Source: Megalopta genalis (Eukaryota > Arthropoda > Insecta > Hymenoptera > Halictidae). From it: a DNA stretch of 64,000 bases. The position numbers and the translations under genes are program-made. Of this stretch, positions 34,897-48,500 are shown piece by piece. The notes under the pieces are model-generated. The model saw nothing but the letters and a program-made list of their open reading frames with translations. It was not told the DNA's origin and searched no databases. The stretch spans positions 2,034,501 through 2,098,500 of the forward strand of contig NW_027476092.1 of assembly GCF_051020955.1 (NCBI RefSeq). The letters are read 5' to 3'. Every line of letters begins with the position of its first letter. The first letter of the stretch is position 1.

Positions 34897-36966
34897 TTCA
34901 TTTGTTCATTTGTTCATTTGTTCATTTGTTCATTTGTTCATTCGTTCATTCGTTCATTCGTTCACTTGTTCATTCGTTCACTTGTTCAATTGTTCATTTG
35001 TTCTTTTGTTCATTTGTTCATTTGTTCATTTGTTCAGTTGTTAATTTGTTCATTTGTTCATTTGTTCGTTTGTTCGTTTGTTCGTTTGTTCATTTGTTGA
35101 TTTGTTCATTGGTTCATTTGTTCATTTGTTCATTTGTTCATTTGTTCATTCGTTCATTCGTTCACTTGTTCACTCGTTCACTTGTTCACTTGTTCATTTG
35201 TTCATTTGTTCATTCGTTCATTCGTTCATTCGTTCACTTGTTCATTCGTTCACTTGTTCAATTGTTCATTTGTTCTTTTGTTCATTTGTTCATTTGTTCA
35301 TTTGTTCAGTTGTTAATTTGTTCATTTGTTCATTTGTTTCATTTGTTCATTTGTTAATTTTTTCATATGTTCATTTGTTCATTTGTTCATTTGTTCATTA
35401 TTTCATTTGTTCATTTGTTCATTTGTTCATTATTTCATTTGTTCATTTGTTCATTTGTTCAATTGTTCATTTGTTCATTTGTTCATTTGTTCATTTGTTC
35501 ATATGATCATTTGTTCATTTGTTCATTTCTTCATTTGTCCATTTGTCCATTTGTTCATTTGTCTATTTCTTCATTTGCTCATTTGTCCATTTGTTCATTT
35601 GTTCATTTGTTCATTTGTTCATTTGTTCATTTGTCCATTTGTCCATTTGTCCATTTGTTCATTTGTCCATTTGTTCATTTGTTCATTTGTCCATTTGTTC
35701 ATTTGTTCATTTGTTCATTTGTTCATTTGTTCATTTGTTCATTTGTTCATTTGTTCTTTTGTTCATTTGTGCATTTGTTCATTTGTTCATTTGTTCATTT
35801 GTTCATTTGTTCATATGTTCATTTGTTCATATGTTCATTTGTTCATTTGTTTATTTGTTCATTTGTTGATTTGAACATTTGTTCACTTGTTCATTTGTTT
35901 GTTTGTTCACTTGTTCATTTGTTCATTTGTTCATTTGTTCATTCGTTCACTTGTTCATTTGTTCATTTGTTCATTTGTTCATTTGTTCATTTGTTCATTT
36001 GTTCATTTGTTCATTTGTTCAGTTGTTCAGTTGTTAATTTGTTCATTTGTTCATTTGTTTCATTTGTTCATTTGTTAATTTTTTCATATGTTCATTTGTT
36101 CATTTGTTCATTTGCTCATTTGTTCATTTGTTCATTTTTCATTTGTTCATTTGTTCATTTGTTCATTTGTTCATTTGTTCATTTGTCCATTTGTTCATTT
36201 GTTCATTTGTTCATTTGTTCATTTGTTCATTTGTTCATTTGTTCATTTGTTCTTTTGTTCATTTGTTCATTTGTTCATTTGTTCATTTGTTCATTTGTTC
36301 ATTTGTTCATTTGTTCATTTGTTCATTTGCTCATTTGTTCATTCTTCATTTGTTCATTTGTTCATTTGTTCATTTGCTCATTTGCTCATTTGCTCATTTG
36401 TTCATTTGTTCATTTTTCATTTGTTCATTTGTTCATTATTTCATTTGTTCATTTGTTCATTTGTTCATTTGTTCATTTGTTCATTTGTTCATTTGTTCAA
36501 TTGTTCATTTGTTCTTTTGTTCATTTGTTCATTTGCTCATTTGTTCATTTGTTCATTTGTTCATTTGTCCATTTCTCCATTTGTTCATTTGTTCATTTGT
36601 TCATTTGTTCATTTGTTCATTTGTTCATTTGTTCATTTGTTCATTTGTTCATTTGTTCATTTGTCCATTTGTTCATTTGTTCATTTGTTCATTTCTTCAT
36701 TTGTTCATTTGTTCATTTGATCATTTGTTCATTTGTTCATTTGTTCATTTGTTCATTTGTTCATTTGTTCATTTGTTCATTTGTTCATTTGTTCATTTGT
36801 TCATTTGTTCATTTGTTCATTTGTTCATTTGTTCATTTGTTCATTTGTTCATTTGTTCATTTGTTCATTTGTTCATTTGTTCATTTGTTCATTTGTTCAT
36901 TTGTTCATTTGTTCATTTGTTCATTAGTTCATTTGTCCATTTGTTCATTTGTTCATTTGTTCATTC
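34897..36966 (+). repeat. Transitional array
   Basis: No gene seen. TTCATTCG / TTCACTTG alternations lie at about 34.94-34.99 and 35.15-35.26 kb. A remnant exit (TTGATTTG-TTCATTGG, three TTCGTTTG at 35065-35088) lacks GATCAG. Modified poly-T modules near 35.35 and 36.07 kb have TTAATTTT in place of the long T tract. A pure canonical run of 24 units fills 36728-36919. Confidence 0.9.
36728..36919 (+). repeat. 24 pure canonical units
   Basis: TTCATTTG x24, bounded by ATCATTTG and TTCATTAG. Confidence 0.94.
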
Positions 36967-37612
36967 TTCACTTGTTCATTTGTTCATTTGTTCATTCTTC
37001 ATTTGTTCATTTGTACAATTGTTCATTTGTTCATTTGTTCATTTGTTCATTTGTTCATTTGTTCATTTGATCATTTGTTCATTTGTTCATTTGTTCATTT
37101 GTTCATTTGTCCATTTGTTCATTTGTTCATTTGTTCATTTGTTCATTAGTTCATTTGTTCATTTGTTCATTTGTTCATTTGTTCATTTGTTCATTAGTTC
37201 ATTTGCCCATTTGTTCATTTGTTCATTTGTTCATTCTTCACTTGTTCATTTGTTCATTTGTTCATTCTTCATTTGTTCATTTGTACAATTGTTCATTTGT
37301 TCATTTGTTCATTTGTTCATTCGTTCATTTGTTCATTCGTTCATTCGTTCATTCGTTCATTCGTTCATTTGTCCATTTGTTCAATTGTTCATTTGTTCAT
37401 TCGTTTTATTTGTTCATTTGTTCATTTGTTCATTTGTTCATTTGTTCATTTGTTCATTTGCTCATTTGCTCATTTGCTCATTTGTTCATTTGTTCATTTG
37501 TTCATTTGTTCATTTGTTCATTTGTTCATTTGTTCATTTGTTCATTTGTTCATTTGTTCATTTGTTCATTTGTTCATTTGTTCATTTGTTCATTTGTTCT
37601 TTTGTTCTTTTG

Positions 37613-37820
37613 TTCATTTGTTCATTTGTTCATTTGTTCATTTGTTCATTTGTTCATTTGTTCATTTGTTCATTTGTTCATTTGTTCATTTGTTCATTTG
37701 TTCATTTGTTCATTTGTTCATTTGTTCATTTGTTCATTTGTTCATTTGTTCATTTGTTCATTTGTTCATTTGTTCATTTGTTCATTTGTTCATTTGTTCA
37801 TTTGTTCATTTGTTCATTTG
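37613..37820 (+). repeat. 26 pure canonical units
   Basis: TTCATTTG x26 between a TTCTTTTG pair and TTCAATTG. Confidence 0.94.
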
Positions 37821-38939
37821 TTCAATTGTTCATTAGTTCATTTGTTCATTTGTTCATTTGTTCATTTGTTCATTTGTTCATTTGTTCATTAGTTCATTTG
37901 TCCATTTGTTCATTTGTTCATTTGTTCATTTGTTCATTCTTCACTTGTTCATTTGTTCATTTGTTCATTCTTCATTTGTTCATTTGTAGAATTGTTCATT
38001 TTTTCATTTGTTCATTTGTTCATTTGTTCATTTGTTCATTTGATCATTTGTTCATTTGTTCATTTGTTCATTTGTCCATTTGTTCATTTGTTCATTTGTT
38101 CATTTGTTCATTAGTTCATTTGTTCATTTGTTCATTTGTTCATTTGTTCATTAGTTCATTAGTTCATTTGTCCATTTGTTCATTTGTTCATTTGTTCATT
38201 CTTCACTTGTTCATTTGTTCATTTGTTCATTCTTCATTTGTCCATTTGTACAATTGTTCATTTGTTCATTTGTTCATTTGTTCATTCGTTCATTTGTTCA
38301 TTCGTTCATTCGTTCATTCGTTCATTCGTTCATTTGTCCATTTGTTCAATTGTTCATTTGTTCATTCGTTTTATTTGTTCATTTGTTCATTTGTTCATTT
38401 GTTCATTTGTTCATTTGTTCATTTGCTCATTTGCTCATTTGCTCATTTGTTCATTTGTTCATTTGTTCATTTGTTCATTTGTTCATTTGTTCATTTGATC
38501 ATTTGTTCATTTGTTCATTTGTTCATTTGTCCATTTGTTCATTTGTTCATTTCTTCATTTGTTCATTAGTTCATTTGTTCATTTGTTCATTTGTTCATTT
38601 GTTCATTTGTTCATTTGTTCATTTGTTCATTAGTTCATTTGTCCATTTGTTCATTTGTTCATTTGTTCATTCTTCACTTGTTCATTTGTTCATTTGTTCA
38701 TTCTTCATTTGTTCATTTGTACAATTGTTCATTTGTTCATTTGTTCATTTGTTCATTAGTTCATTTGTTCATTCGTTCATTCGTTCATTCGTTCATTCGT
38801 TCATTTGTCCATTTGTTCAATTGTTCATTTGTTCATTCGTTTTATTTGTTCATTTGTTCATTTGCTCATTTGTTCATTTGTTCATATGTTCATTCGTTGA
38901 TTCGTACACTTGTTCATTCGTTCACTTGTTCATTTGTTT

Positions 38940-39090
38940 ATTTGTTCATTTGTTGATTTGAACATTTGTTCACTTGTTCATTTGTTTGTTTGTTCATTTG
39001 TTCGTTTGTTCGTTTGTTCCTTTGTTGATTTGTTCATTCGTTCACTTGTTCATTCGTACACTTGTTCATTCGTTCACTTGTTCACTTGTT
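38940..39090 (+). repeat. TTTGTTTG / TTCGTTTG / TACACTTG module, copy 1
   Basis: Rare unit string: TTGATTTG, AACATTTG, TTCACTTG, TTTGTTTG, TTCGTTTG pair, TTCCTTTG, TTGATTTG, then TTCATTCG / TTCACTTG / TACACTTG alternation. The only full second copy lies at about 48.78-48.93 kb (offset near 9,837). Partial relatives sit near 31.5 and 35.87 kb. Confidence 0.88.
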
Positions 39091-42000
39091 CATTTGTTCA
39101 TTTGTACATTTGTTCATTCGTTCAATTGTTCATTTGTTCATTTGTTCATTTGTTCATTTGTTCATTTGTCCATTTGTTTATTTGTTCATTTGTTCATTTG
39201 TGCATTTGTTCATTTGATCATTTGTTCATTTGTTCATTTGTTCATTTGTTCATTTGTTCATTTGTTCATTTGTTCATTTGTTCATTTGTTCATTTGTTCA
39301 TTTGTTCATTTGTTCATTTGTTCATTTGTTCATTTGTTCATTTGTTCATTTGTTCATTTGTTCATTTGTTCATTTGTTCATTTGTTCATTTGTTCATTTG
39401 TCCATTCGTTCATTTGTCCATTCGTTCATTTGTCCATTCGTTCGTTTGATCATTTGTTCATTTGTTCATTTGTCCATTAGTCCATTTGTCCATTTGTTCA
39501 TTTGTCCATTTGTCCATTTGTCCATTTGTTCATTTGTCCATTTGTTCATTTGTTCATTTGTTCATTTGTTCATTTGTTCATTTGTTCATTTGTTCATTTG
39601 TTCATTTGTTCATTTGTTCATTTGTTCATTTGTTCATTTGTTCATTTGTTCATTTGTTCATTTGTTCATTTGTTCAATTGTTCATTAGTTCATTTGTTCA
39701 TTTGTTCGTTTGTTCATTTGTTCATTAGTTCATTTGTCCATTTGTTCATTTGTTCATTTGTTCATTCTTCACTTGTTCATTTGTTCATTTGTTCATTCTT
39801 CATTTGTACAATTGTTCATTTGTTCATTTGTTCATTTGTTCATTTGTTCATTTGTTCATTTGATCATTTGTTCATTTGTTCATTTGTTCATTTGTTCATT
39901 TGTCCATTTGTTCATTTGTTCATTTGTTCATTTGTTCATTAGTTCATTTGTTCATTTGCTCATTTGCTCATTTGTTCATTTGTTCATTTGTTCATTTGTC
40001 CATTTCTCCATTTGTCCATTTGTTCATTTGTTCATTTGTTCATTTGTTCATTTGTTCATTTGTTCATTTGTTCATTTGTTCATTTGTTCATTTGTCCATT
40101 TGTTCATTTGTTCATTTGTTCATTTGTTCATTTGTTCATTTGTTCATTTGATCATTTGTTCATTTGTTCATTTGTTCATTTGTTCATTTGTTCATTTGTT
40201 CATTTGTTCATTTGTTCATTTGTTCATTTGTTCATTTGTCCATTTGTTCATTTGTTCATTTGTTCATTTGTTCATTAGTTCATTTGTTCATTTGTTCATT
40301 TGTTCATTTGTTCATTTGTTCATTTGTTCATTTGTTCATTTGTTCATTAGTTCATTTGTCCATTTGTTCATTTGTTCATTTGTTCATTCTTCACTTGTTC
40401 ATTTGTTCATTTGTTCATTCTTCATTTGTTCATTTGTACAATTGTTCATTTGTTCATTTGTTCATTTGTTCATTCGTTCATTTGTTCATTCGTTCATTCG
40501 TTCATTCGTTCATTCGTTCATTTGTCCATTTGTTCAATTGTTCATTTGTTCATTCGTTTTATTTGTTCATTTGTTCATTTGTTCATTTGTTCATTTGTTC
40601 ATTTGTTCATTTGCTCATTTGCTCATTTGCTCATTTGTTCATTTGTTCATTTGTTCATTTGTTCATTTGTTCATTTGTTCATTTGTTCATTTGTTCATTT
40701 GTTCATTTGTTCATTTGTTCATTTGTTCATTTGTTCATTTGTTCATTTGTTCATTTGTTCATTTGTTCATTTGTTCTTTTGTTCTTTTGTTCATTTGTTC
40801 ATTTGTCCATTTGTTCACTTGTTCATTTGTTCATTTGTTCATTTGTAGAATTGTTCATTTGTTCATTTGTTCATTTGTTCATTTGTTCATTTGATCATTT
40901 GTTCATTTGTTCATTTGTTCATTTGTTCATTTGTCCATTTGTTCATTTGTTCATTTGTTCATTTGTTCATTAGTTCATTTGTTCATTTGTTCATTTGTTC
41001 ATTTGTTCATTTGTTCATTTGTTCATTTGTTCATTAGTTCATTTGTCCATTTGTTCATTTGTTCATTTGTTCATTCTTCACTTGTTCATTTGTTCATTTG
41101 TTCATTCTTCATTTGTCCATTTGTACAATTGTTCATTTGTTCATTTGTTCATTTGTTCATTCGTTCATTTGTTCATTCGTTCATTCGTTCATTCGTTCAT
41201 TTGTCCATTTGTTCAATTGTTCATTTGTCCATTCGTTCGTTTGATCATTTGTTCATTTGTTCATTTGTCCATTAGTCCATTTGTCCATTTGTTCATTTGT
41301 CCATTTGTCCATTTGTCCATTTGTTCATTTGTCCATTTGTTCATTTGTTCATTTGTTCATTTGTTCATTTGTTCATTTGTTCATTTGTTCATTTGTTCAT
41401 TTGTTCATTTGTTCATTTGTTCAATTGTTCATTTGTTCTTTTGTTCATTTGTTCATTTGCTTATTTGCTCATTTGTTCATTTGTTCATTTGTTCATTTGT
41501 TCATTTGTCCATTTGTTCATTTGTTCATTTGTTCATTTGTTCATTTGTTCATTAGTTCATTTGTTCATTTGCTCATTTGCTCATTTGTTCATTTGTTCAT
41601 TTGTTCATTTGTCCATTTCTCCATTTGTCCATTTGTTCATTTGTTCATTTGTTCATTTGTTCATTTGTTCATTTGTTCATTTGTTCATTTGTTCATTTGT
41701 TCATTTGTTCATTTGTCCATTTGTTCATTTGTTCATTTGTTCATTTGTTCATTTGTTCATTTGTTCATTTGATCATTTGTTCATTTGTTCATTTGTTCAT
41801 TTGTTCATTTGTTCATTTGTTCATTTGTTCATTTGTTCATTTGTTCATTTGTTCATTTGTCCATTTGTTCATTTGTTCATTTGTTCATTTGTTCATTAGT
41901 TCATTTGTTCATTTGTTCATTTGTTCATTTGTTCATTTGTTCATTTGTTCATTTGTTCATTTGTTCATTTGTTCATTAGTTCATTTGTCCATTTGTTCAT

Positions 42001-43104
42001 TTGTTCATTTGTTCATTCTTCACTTGTTCATTTGTTCATTTGTTCATTCTTCATTTGTTCATTTGTACAATTGTTCATTTGTTCATTTGTTCATTTGTTC
42101 ATTCGTTCATTTGTTCATTCGTTCATTCGTTCATTCGTTCATTCGTTCATTTGTCCATTTGTTCAATTGTTCATTTGTTCATTCGTTTTATTTGTTCATT
42201 TGTTCATTTGTTCATTTGTTCATTTGTTCATTTGTTCATTTGCTCATTTGCTCATTTGCTCATTTGTTCATTTGTTCATTTGTTCATTTGTTCATTTGTT
42301 CATTTGTTCATTTGTTCATTTGTTCATTTGTTCATTTGTTCATTTGTTCATTTGTTCATTTGTTCATTTGTTCATTTGTTCATTTGTTCATTTGTTCATT
42401 TGTTCATTTGTTCTTTTGTTCTTTTGTTCATTTGTTCATTTGTCCATTTGTTCATTTGTTCATTTGTTCATTTGTTCATTTGTTCATTTGTTCATTTGTT
42501 CATTTGTTAATTTGTTCATTTGTTCATTTGTTCATTTGTTCATTTGTTCATTTGTTCATTTGTTCATTTGTTCATTTGTTCATTTGTTCATTTGTTCATT
42601 TGTTCATTTGTTCATTTGTTCATTTGTTCATTAGTTCATTTGTCCATTTGTTCATTTGTTCATTTGTTCATTCTTCACTTGTTCATTTGTTCATTTGTTC
42701 ATTCTTCTTTTGTTCATTTGTACAATTGTTCATTTGTTCATTTGTTCATTTGTTCATTCGTTTTATTTGTTCATTTGTTCATTTGTTCATTTGTTCATTT
42801 GTTCATTTGTTCATTTGCTCATTTGCTCATTTGCTCATTTGTTCATTTGTTCATTTGTTCATTTGTTCATTTGTTCATTTGTTCATTTGTTCATTTGTTC
42901 ATTTGTTCATTTGTTCATTTGTTCATTTGTTCATTTGTTCATTTGTTCATTTGTTCATTTGTTCATTTGTTCATTTGTTCATTTGTTCATTTGTTCATTT
43001 TTCATTTGTTCATTTGTTCATTTGTTCATTTGTTCATTATTTCATTTGTTCATTTGTTCATTTGTTCATTTGTTCATTTGTTCATTTGTTCATTTGATCA
43101 TTTG

Positions 43105-43392
43105 TTCATTTGTTCATTTGTTCATTTGTTCATTTGTTCATTTGTTCATTTGTTCATTTGTTCATTTGTTCATTTGTTCATTTGTTCATTTGTTCATTTG
43201 TTCATTTGTTCATTTGTTCATTTGTTCATTTGTTCATTTGTTCATTTGTTCATTTGTTCATTTGTTCATTTGTTCATTTGTTCATTTGTTCATTTGTTCA
43301 TTTGTTCATTTGTTCATTTGTTCATTTGTTCATTTGTTCATTTGTTCATTTGTTCATTTGTTCATTTGTTCATTTGTTCATTTGTTCATTTG
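43105..43392 (+). repeat. 36 pure canonical units (longest seen)
   Basis: TTCATTTG x36 without a substitution, bounded by ATCATTTG and a TTCTTTTG pair. This is the longest homogeneous tract I found. Confidence 0.95.
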
Positions 43393-45500
43393 TTCTTTTG
43401 TTCTTTTGTTCATTTGTTCATTTGTTCATTTGTTCATTTATTCATTTGTTCATTTGTTCATTTGTTCATTTGTTCATTTGTTCATTTGCTCATTTGTTCA
43501 TTTGTTCATTTGTTCATTAGTTCATTTGTCCATTTGTTCATTTGTTCATTTGTTCATTCTTCACTTGTTCATTTGTTCATTTGTTCATTCTTCATTTGTT
43601 CATTTGTTCATTCTTCATTTGTTCATTTGTACAATTGTTCATTTGTTCATTTGTCCATTTGTTCATTTGTTCATTTGTTCATTTGTTCATTTGTTCATTT
43701 GTTCATTTGTTCATTAGTTCATTTGTTCATTTGTTCATTTGTTCATTTGTTCATTTGTTCATTTGTTCATTTGTTCATTAGTTCATTTGTCCATTTGTTG
43801 ATTTGTTCATTTGTTCATTCTTCACTTGTTCATTTGTTCATTTGTTCATTCTTCATTTGTTCATTTGTACAATTGTTCATTTGTTCATTTGTTCATTTGT
43901 TCATTCGTTCATTTGTTCATTCGTTCATTCGTTCATTCGTTCATTCGTTCATTCGTTCATTCGTTCATTTGTCCATTTGTTCAATTGTTCATTTGTTCAT
44001 TTGTTCATTTGTTCATTTGTTCATTTGTTCATTTGCTCATTTGCTCATTTGCTCATTTGTTCATTTGTTCATTTGTTCATTTGTTCATTTGTTCATTTGT
44101 TCATTTGTTCATTTGTTCATTTGTTCATTTGTTCATTTGTTCATTTGTTCATTTGTTCATTTGTTCATTTGTTCATTTGTTCATTTGTTCATTTGTTCTT
44201 TTGTTCTTTTGTTCATTTGTTCATTTGTCCATTTGTTCATTTGTTCATTTGTTCATTTGTTCATTTGTTCATTTGTTCATTTGTTCATTTGTTCATTTGT
44301 TCATTTGTTCATTTGTTCATTTGTTCATTTGTTCATTTGTTCATTTGTTCATTTGTTCATTTGTTCATTTTTCCATTTGTTCATTTGTTCATTTGTTCAT
44401 TTGTTCATTCTTCACTTGTTCATTTGTTCATTTGTTCATTCTTCATTTGTTCATTTGTAGAATTGTTCATTTGTTCATTTGTTCATTTGTTCATTTGTTC
44501 ATTTGTTCATTTGTTCATTTGATCATTTGTTCATTTGTTCATTTGTTCATTTGTTCATTTGTCCATTTGTTCATTTGTTCATTTGTTCATTTGTTCATTA
44601 GTTCATTTGTTCATTTGTTCATTTGTTCATTTGTTCATTTGTTCATTTGTTCATTTGTTCATTTGTTCATTAGTTCATTTGTCCATTTGTTCATTTGTTC
44701 ATTTGTTCATTCTTCACTTGTTCATTTGTTCATTTGTTCATTCTTCATTTGTCCATTTGTACAATTGTTCATTTGTTCATTTGTTCATTTGTTCATTCGT
44801 TCATTTGTTCATTCGTTCATTCGTTCATTCGTTCATTTGTCCATTTGTTCAATTGTTCATTTGTTCATTCGTTTTATTTGTTCATTTGTTCATTTGTTCA
44901 TTTGTTCATTTGTTCATTTGTTCATTTGCTCATTTGCTCATTTGCTCATTTGTTCATTTGTTCATTTGTTCATTTGTTCATTTGTTCATTTGTTCATTTG
45001 ATGATTTGTTCATTTGTTCATTTGTTCATTTGTTCATTTGTCCATTTGTTCATTTGTTCATTTGTTCATTTGTTCATTTGTTCATTAGTTCATTTGTTCA
45101 TTTGTTCATTTGTTCATTAGTTCATTTGTTCATTTGTTCATTTGTTCATTTGTTCATTTGTTCATTTGTTCATTTGTTCATTTGTTCATTAGTTCATTTG
45201 TCCATTTGTTCATTTGTTCATTTGTTCATTCTTCACTTGTTCATTTGTTCATTTGTTCATTCTTCATTTGTTCATTTGTACAATTGTTCATTTGTTCATT
45301 TGTTCATTTGTTCATTCGTTCATTTGTTCATTCGTTCATTCGTTCATTCGTTCATTTGTCCATTTGTTCAATTGTTCATTTGTTCATTCGTTTTATTTGT
45401 TCATTTGTTCATTTGTTCATTTGTTCATTTGTTCATTTGTTCATTTGTTCATTTGTTCATTTGCTCATTTGCTCATTTGCTCATTTGTTCATTTGTTCAT

Positions 45501-48500
45501 TTGTTCATTTGTTCATTTGTTCATTTGTTCATTTGTTCATTTGTTCATTTGTTCATTTGTTCATTTGTTCATTTGTTCATTTGTTCATTTGTTCATTTGT
45601 TCATTTGTTCATTTGTTCATTTGTTCATTTTTCATTTGTTCATTTGTTCATTTGATCATTTGTTCATTATTTCATTTGTTCATTTGTTCATTTGTTCATT
45701 TGTTCATTTTTTCATTTGATCATTTGTTCATTTGTTCATTTGTTCATTTGTTCATTTGTTCATTTGTTCATTTGTTCATTTGTTCATTTATTCATTTGTT
45801 CATTTGTTCATTTGTTCATTTGTTCATTTGTTCATTTGTTCATTTGTTCATTTGTTCATTTGTTCATTTGTTCATTTGTTCATTTGTTCATTTGTTCATT
45901 TGTTCATTTATTCATTTGTTCATTTGTTCATTTGTTCATTTGTTCATTTGTTCTTTTGTTCTTTTGTTCATTTGTTCATTTGTTCATTTGTTCATTTGTT
46001 CATTTGTTCATTTGTTCATTTGTTCATTTGTTCATTTGCTCATTTGTTCATTTGTTCATTTGTTCATTTGTTCATTTGTTCATTTGTTCATTTGGTCATT
46101 TGTTCATTTGTTCATTTGAACATTTGTTCATTCGCTTTATTTGTTCATTCGTTTTATTTGTTCATTTGTTCATTTGTTCATTAGTTCATTTGTCCATTTG
46201 TGCATATGTTCACTTGTTCATTTGTCCATTTGTGCATTTGTTCACTTGTTCATTTGTTCATTTGTTCATTTGTTCATTTGTTCATTTGTTCATTTGTTCA
46301 TTTGTTCATTTGTTCATTTGTTCATTTGTTCATTTGTTCATTTGTTCATTTGTTCATTTGTTCATTTGTTCATTTGTTCACTTGTTCATTTGTTCATTTG
46401 TTCATTTGTTCATTTGTTCATTTGTTCATTTGTTCATTTGTTCATTTGTTCATTTGTTCATCTGTTCATTTGTACATTTGTCCATTTGTTCATATGTTCA
46501 TTTGTTCATTTGTTCATTTGTTCATTTGTTTATTTGTTCATTGGTTCATTCGTTCATTCGTTCATTTGTTCATTTGTTCATTTGTTCATTTGTTCATTTA
46601 TTCATTTCTTCATTTGTTCATTTGTTCATTTGTTCATTTGTTCATTTGTTCATTTCTCCATTTGTTCATTTGTTCATTTGTTCGTTTGTTCATTTGTTCG
46701 TTTGTTCGTTTGTTCGTTTGTTCGTTTGTTCACTTGTTCATTTGTTCATTTGATCATTCGTTCATTCGTTCACTTGTTCATTCGTTCACTTGTTCAATTG
46801 TTCATTTGTTCTTTTGTTCATTTGTTCATTTGCTTATTTGTTCATTTGTTCATTTGTTCAGTTGTTAATTTGTTAATTTGTTCATTTGTTCACTTGTTCA
46901 CTTGTTCATTTGTTCATATGTTCATTTGTTCATATGTTCATTTGTTCATTTGTTCATTTGTTCATTTGTTCATTTGTTCATTTGTTCATTGGTTCAATTG
47001 TTCATTTGTTCTTTTGTTCATTTGTTCATTTGCTTATTTGTTCACTTGTTCATTTGTTCATTTGTTCAGTTGTTAATTTGTTCATTTGTTCATTTGTTTC
47101 ATTTGTTCATTTGTTAATTTTTTCATATGTTCATTTGTTCATTTGTTCATTTGCTCATTTGTTCATTTGTTCATTTTTCATTTGTTCATTTGTTCATTTG
47201 TTCATTTGTTCATTATTTCATTTGTTCATTTGTTCATTTGTTCATTTGTTCATTTGTTCATCTGTTCATTTGTACATTTGTCCATTTGTTCATATGTTCA
47301 TTTGTTCATTTGTTCATTTGTTTATTTGTTCATTGGTTCATTCGTTCATTCGTTCATTTGTTCATTTGTTCATTTGTTCATTTGTTCATTTCTTCATTTC
47401 TTCAATTCTTCATTTGTTCATTTGTTCATTTGTTCATTTGTTCATTTGTTCATTATTTCATTTGTTCATTTGTTCATTTGTTCATTTGTTCAATTGTTCA
47501 TTTGTTCATTTGTTCATTTGTTCATATGATCATTTGTTCATTTGTTCATTTCTTCATTTGTCCATTTGTCCAATTGTTCATTTGTCTATTTCTTCATTTG
47601 CTCATTTGTTCATTTGTTCATTTGTTCATTTGTTCATTTGTTCATTTGTTCATTTGTTCATTTGTTCATTTGTTCATTTGTTCTTTTGTCCATTTGTTCA
47701 TTTGTTCATTTGTTCATTTGTTAATTTGTTCATTTGTTCATTTGTTCATTTGTTCTTTTGTTCATTTGTTCATTTGTTCATTTGTTCATTTGTTCATTTG
47801 TTCATTTGTTCATTTGTTCATTTGTTCATTTGTTCATTTGTTCATTTGTTCATTTGTTCATTTGTTCATTTGTTCATTTGTTCATTTGTTCATTTGCTCA
47901 TTTGTTCATTCTTCATTTGTTCATTTGTTCATTTGTTCATTTGCTCATTTGTTCATTCTTCATTTGTTCATTTGTTCATTTGCTCATTTGCTCATTTGCT
48001 CATTTGTTCATTTGTTCATTTTTCATTTGTTCATTTGTTCATTTGTTCATTTGTTCATTATTTCATTTGTTCATTTGTTCATTTGTTCATTTGTTCATTT
48101 GTTCATATGTTCAATTGTTCATTTGTTCATTTGTTCATTTGTTCATTTGTTCATTTGTTCATTTGTTCAATTGTTCATTTGTTCTTTTGTTCATTTGTTC
48201 ATTTGCTTATTTGTTCATTTGTTCATTGGTTCATTTGTTCAGTTGTTAATTTGTTCATTTGTTCATTTGTTAATTTTTTCATATGTTCATTTGTTCATTT
48301 GCTCATTTGCTCATTTGCTCATTTGTTCATTTGTTCATTTGTTCATTTGTTCATTTGTCCATTTCTCCATTTGTCCATTTGTTCATTTGTTCATTTGTTC
48401 ATTTGTTCATTTGTTCATTTGTTCATTTGTTCATTTGTTCATTTCTCCATTTGTTCATTTGTTCATTTGTTCATTTGTTCATTTGTTCATTTGTTCATTT

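Larger units (their letters stand above)
36967..45500 (+). repeat. TTCATTCTTCACTTG higher-order repeat domain
   Basis: No gene seen. A module recurs 15 times, with TTCACTTG starts at 36967, 37237, 37940, 38202, 38673, 39768, 40390, 41077, 42019, 42674, 43560, 43821, 44411, 44713 and 45232. The typical order is TTCATTAG, TCCATTTG, TTCATTC, TTCACTTG, TTCATTC, TACAATTG. Many copies continue with a TTCATTCG cluster, TTCAATTG, TTTTATTTG and three CTCATTTG. Spacing varies from 261 to 1,095 bp because the canonical spacer expands and contracts. TAGAATTG replaces TACAATTG near 37986, 40848 and 44456. Confidence 0.92.

Noticed and set aside
36967..45500. CRISPR array (regular repeats with variable spacers)
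   Set aside because: The spacers between modules are themselves the same octamer, spacing varies from 261 to 1,095 bp, and no cas-like gene is present.
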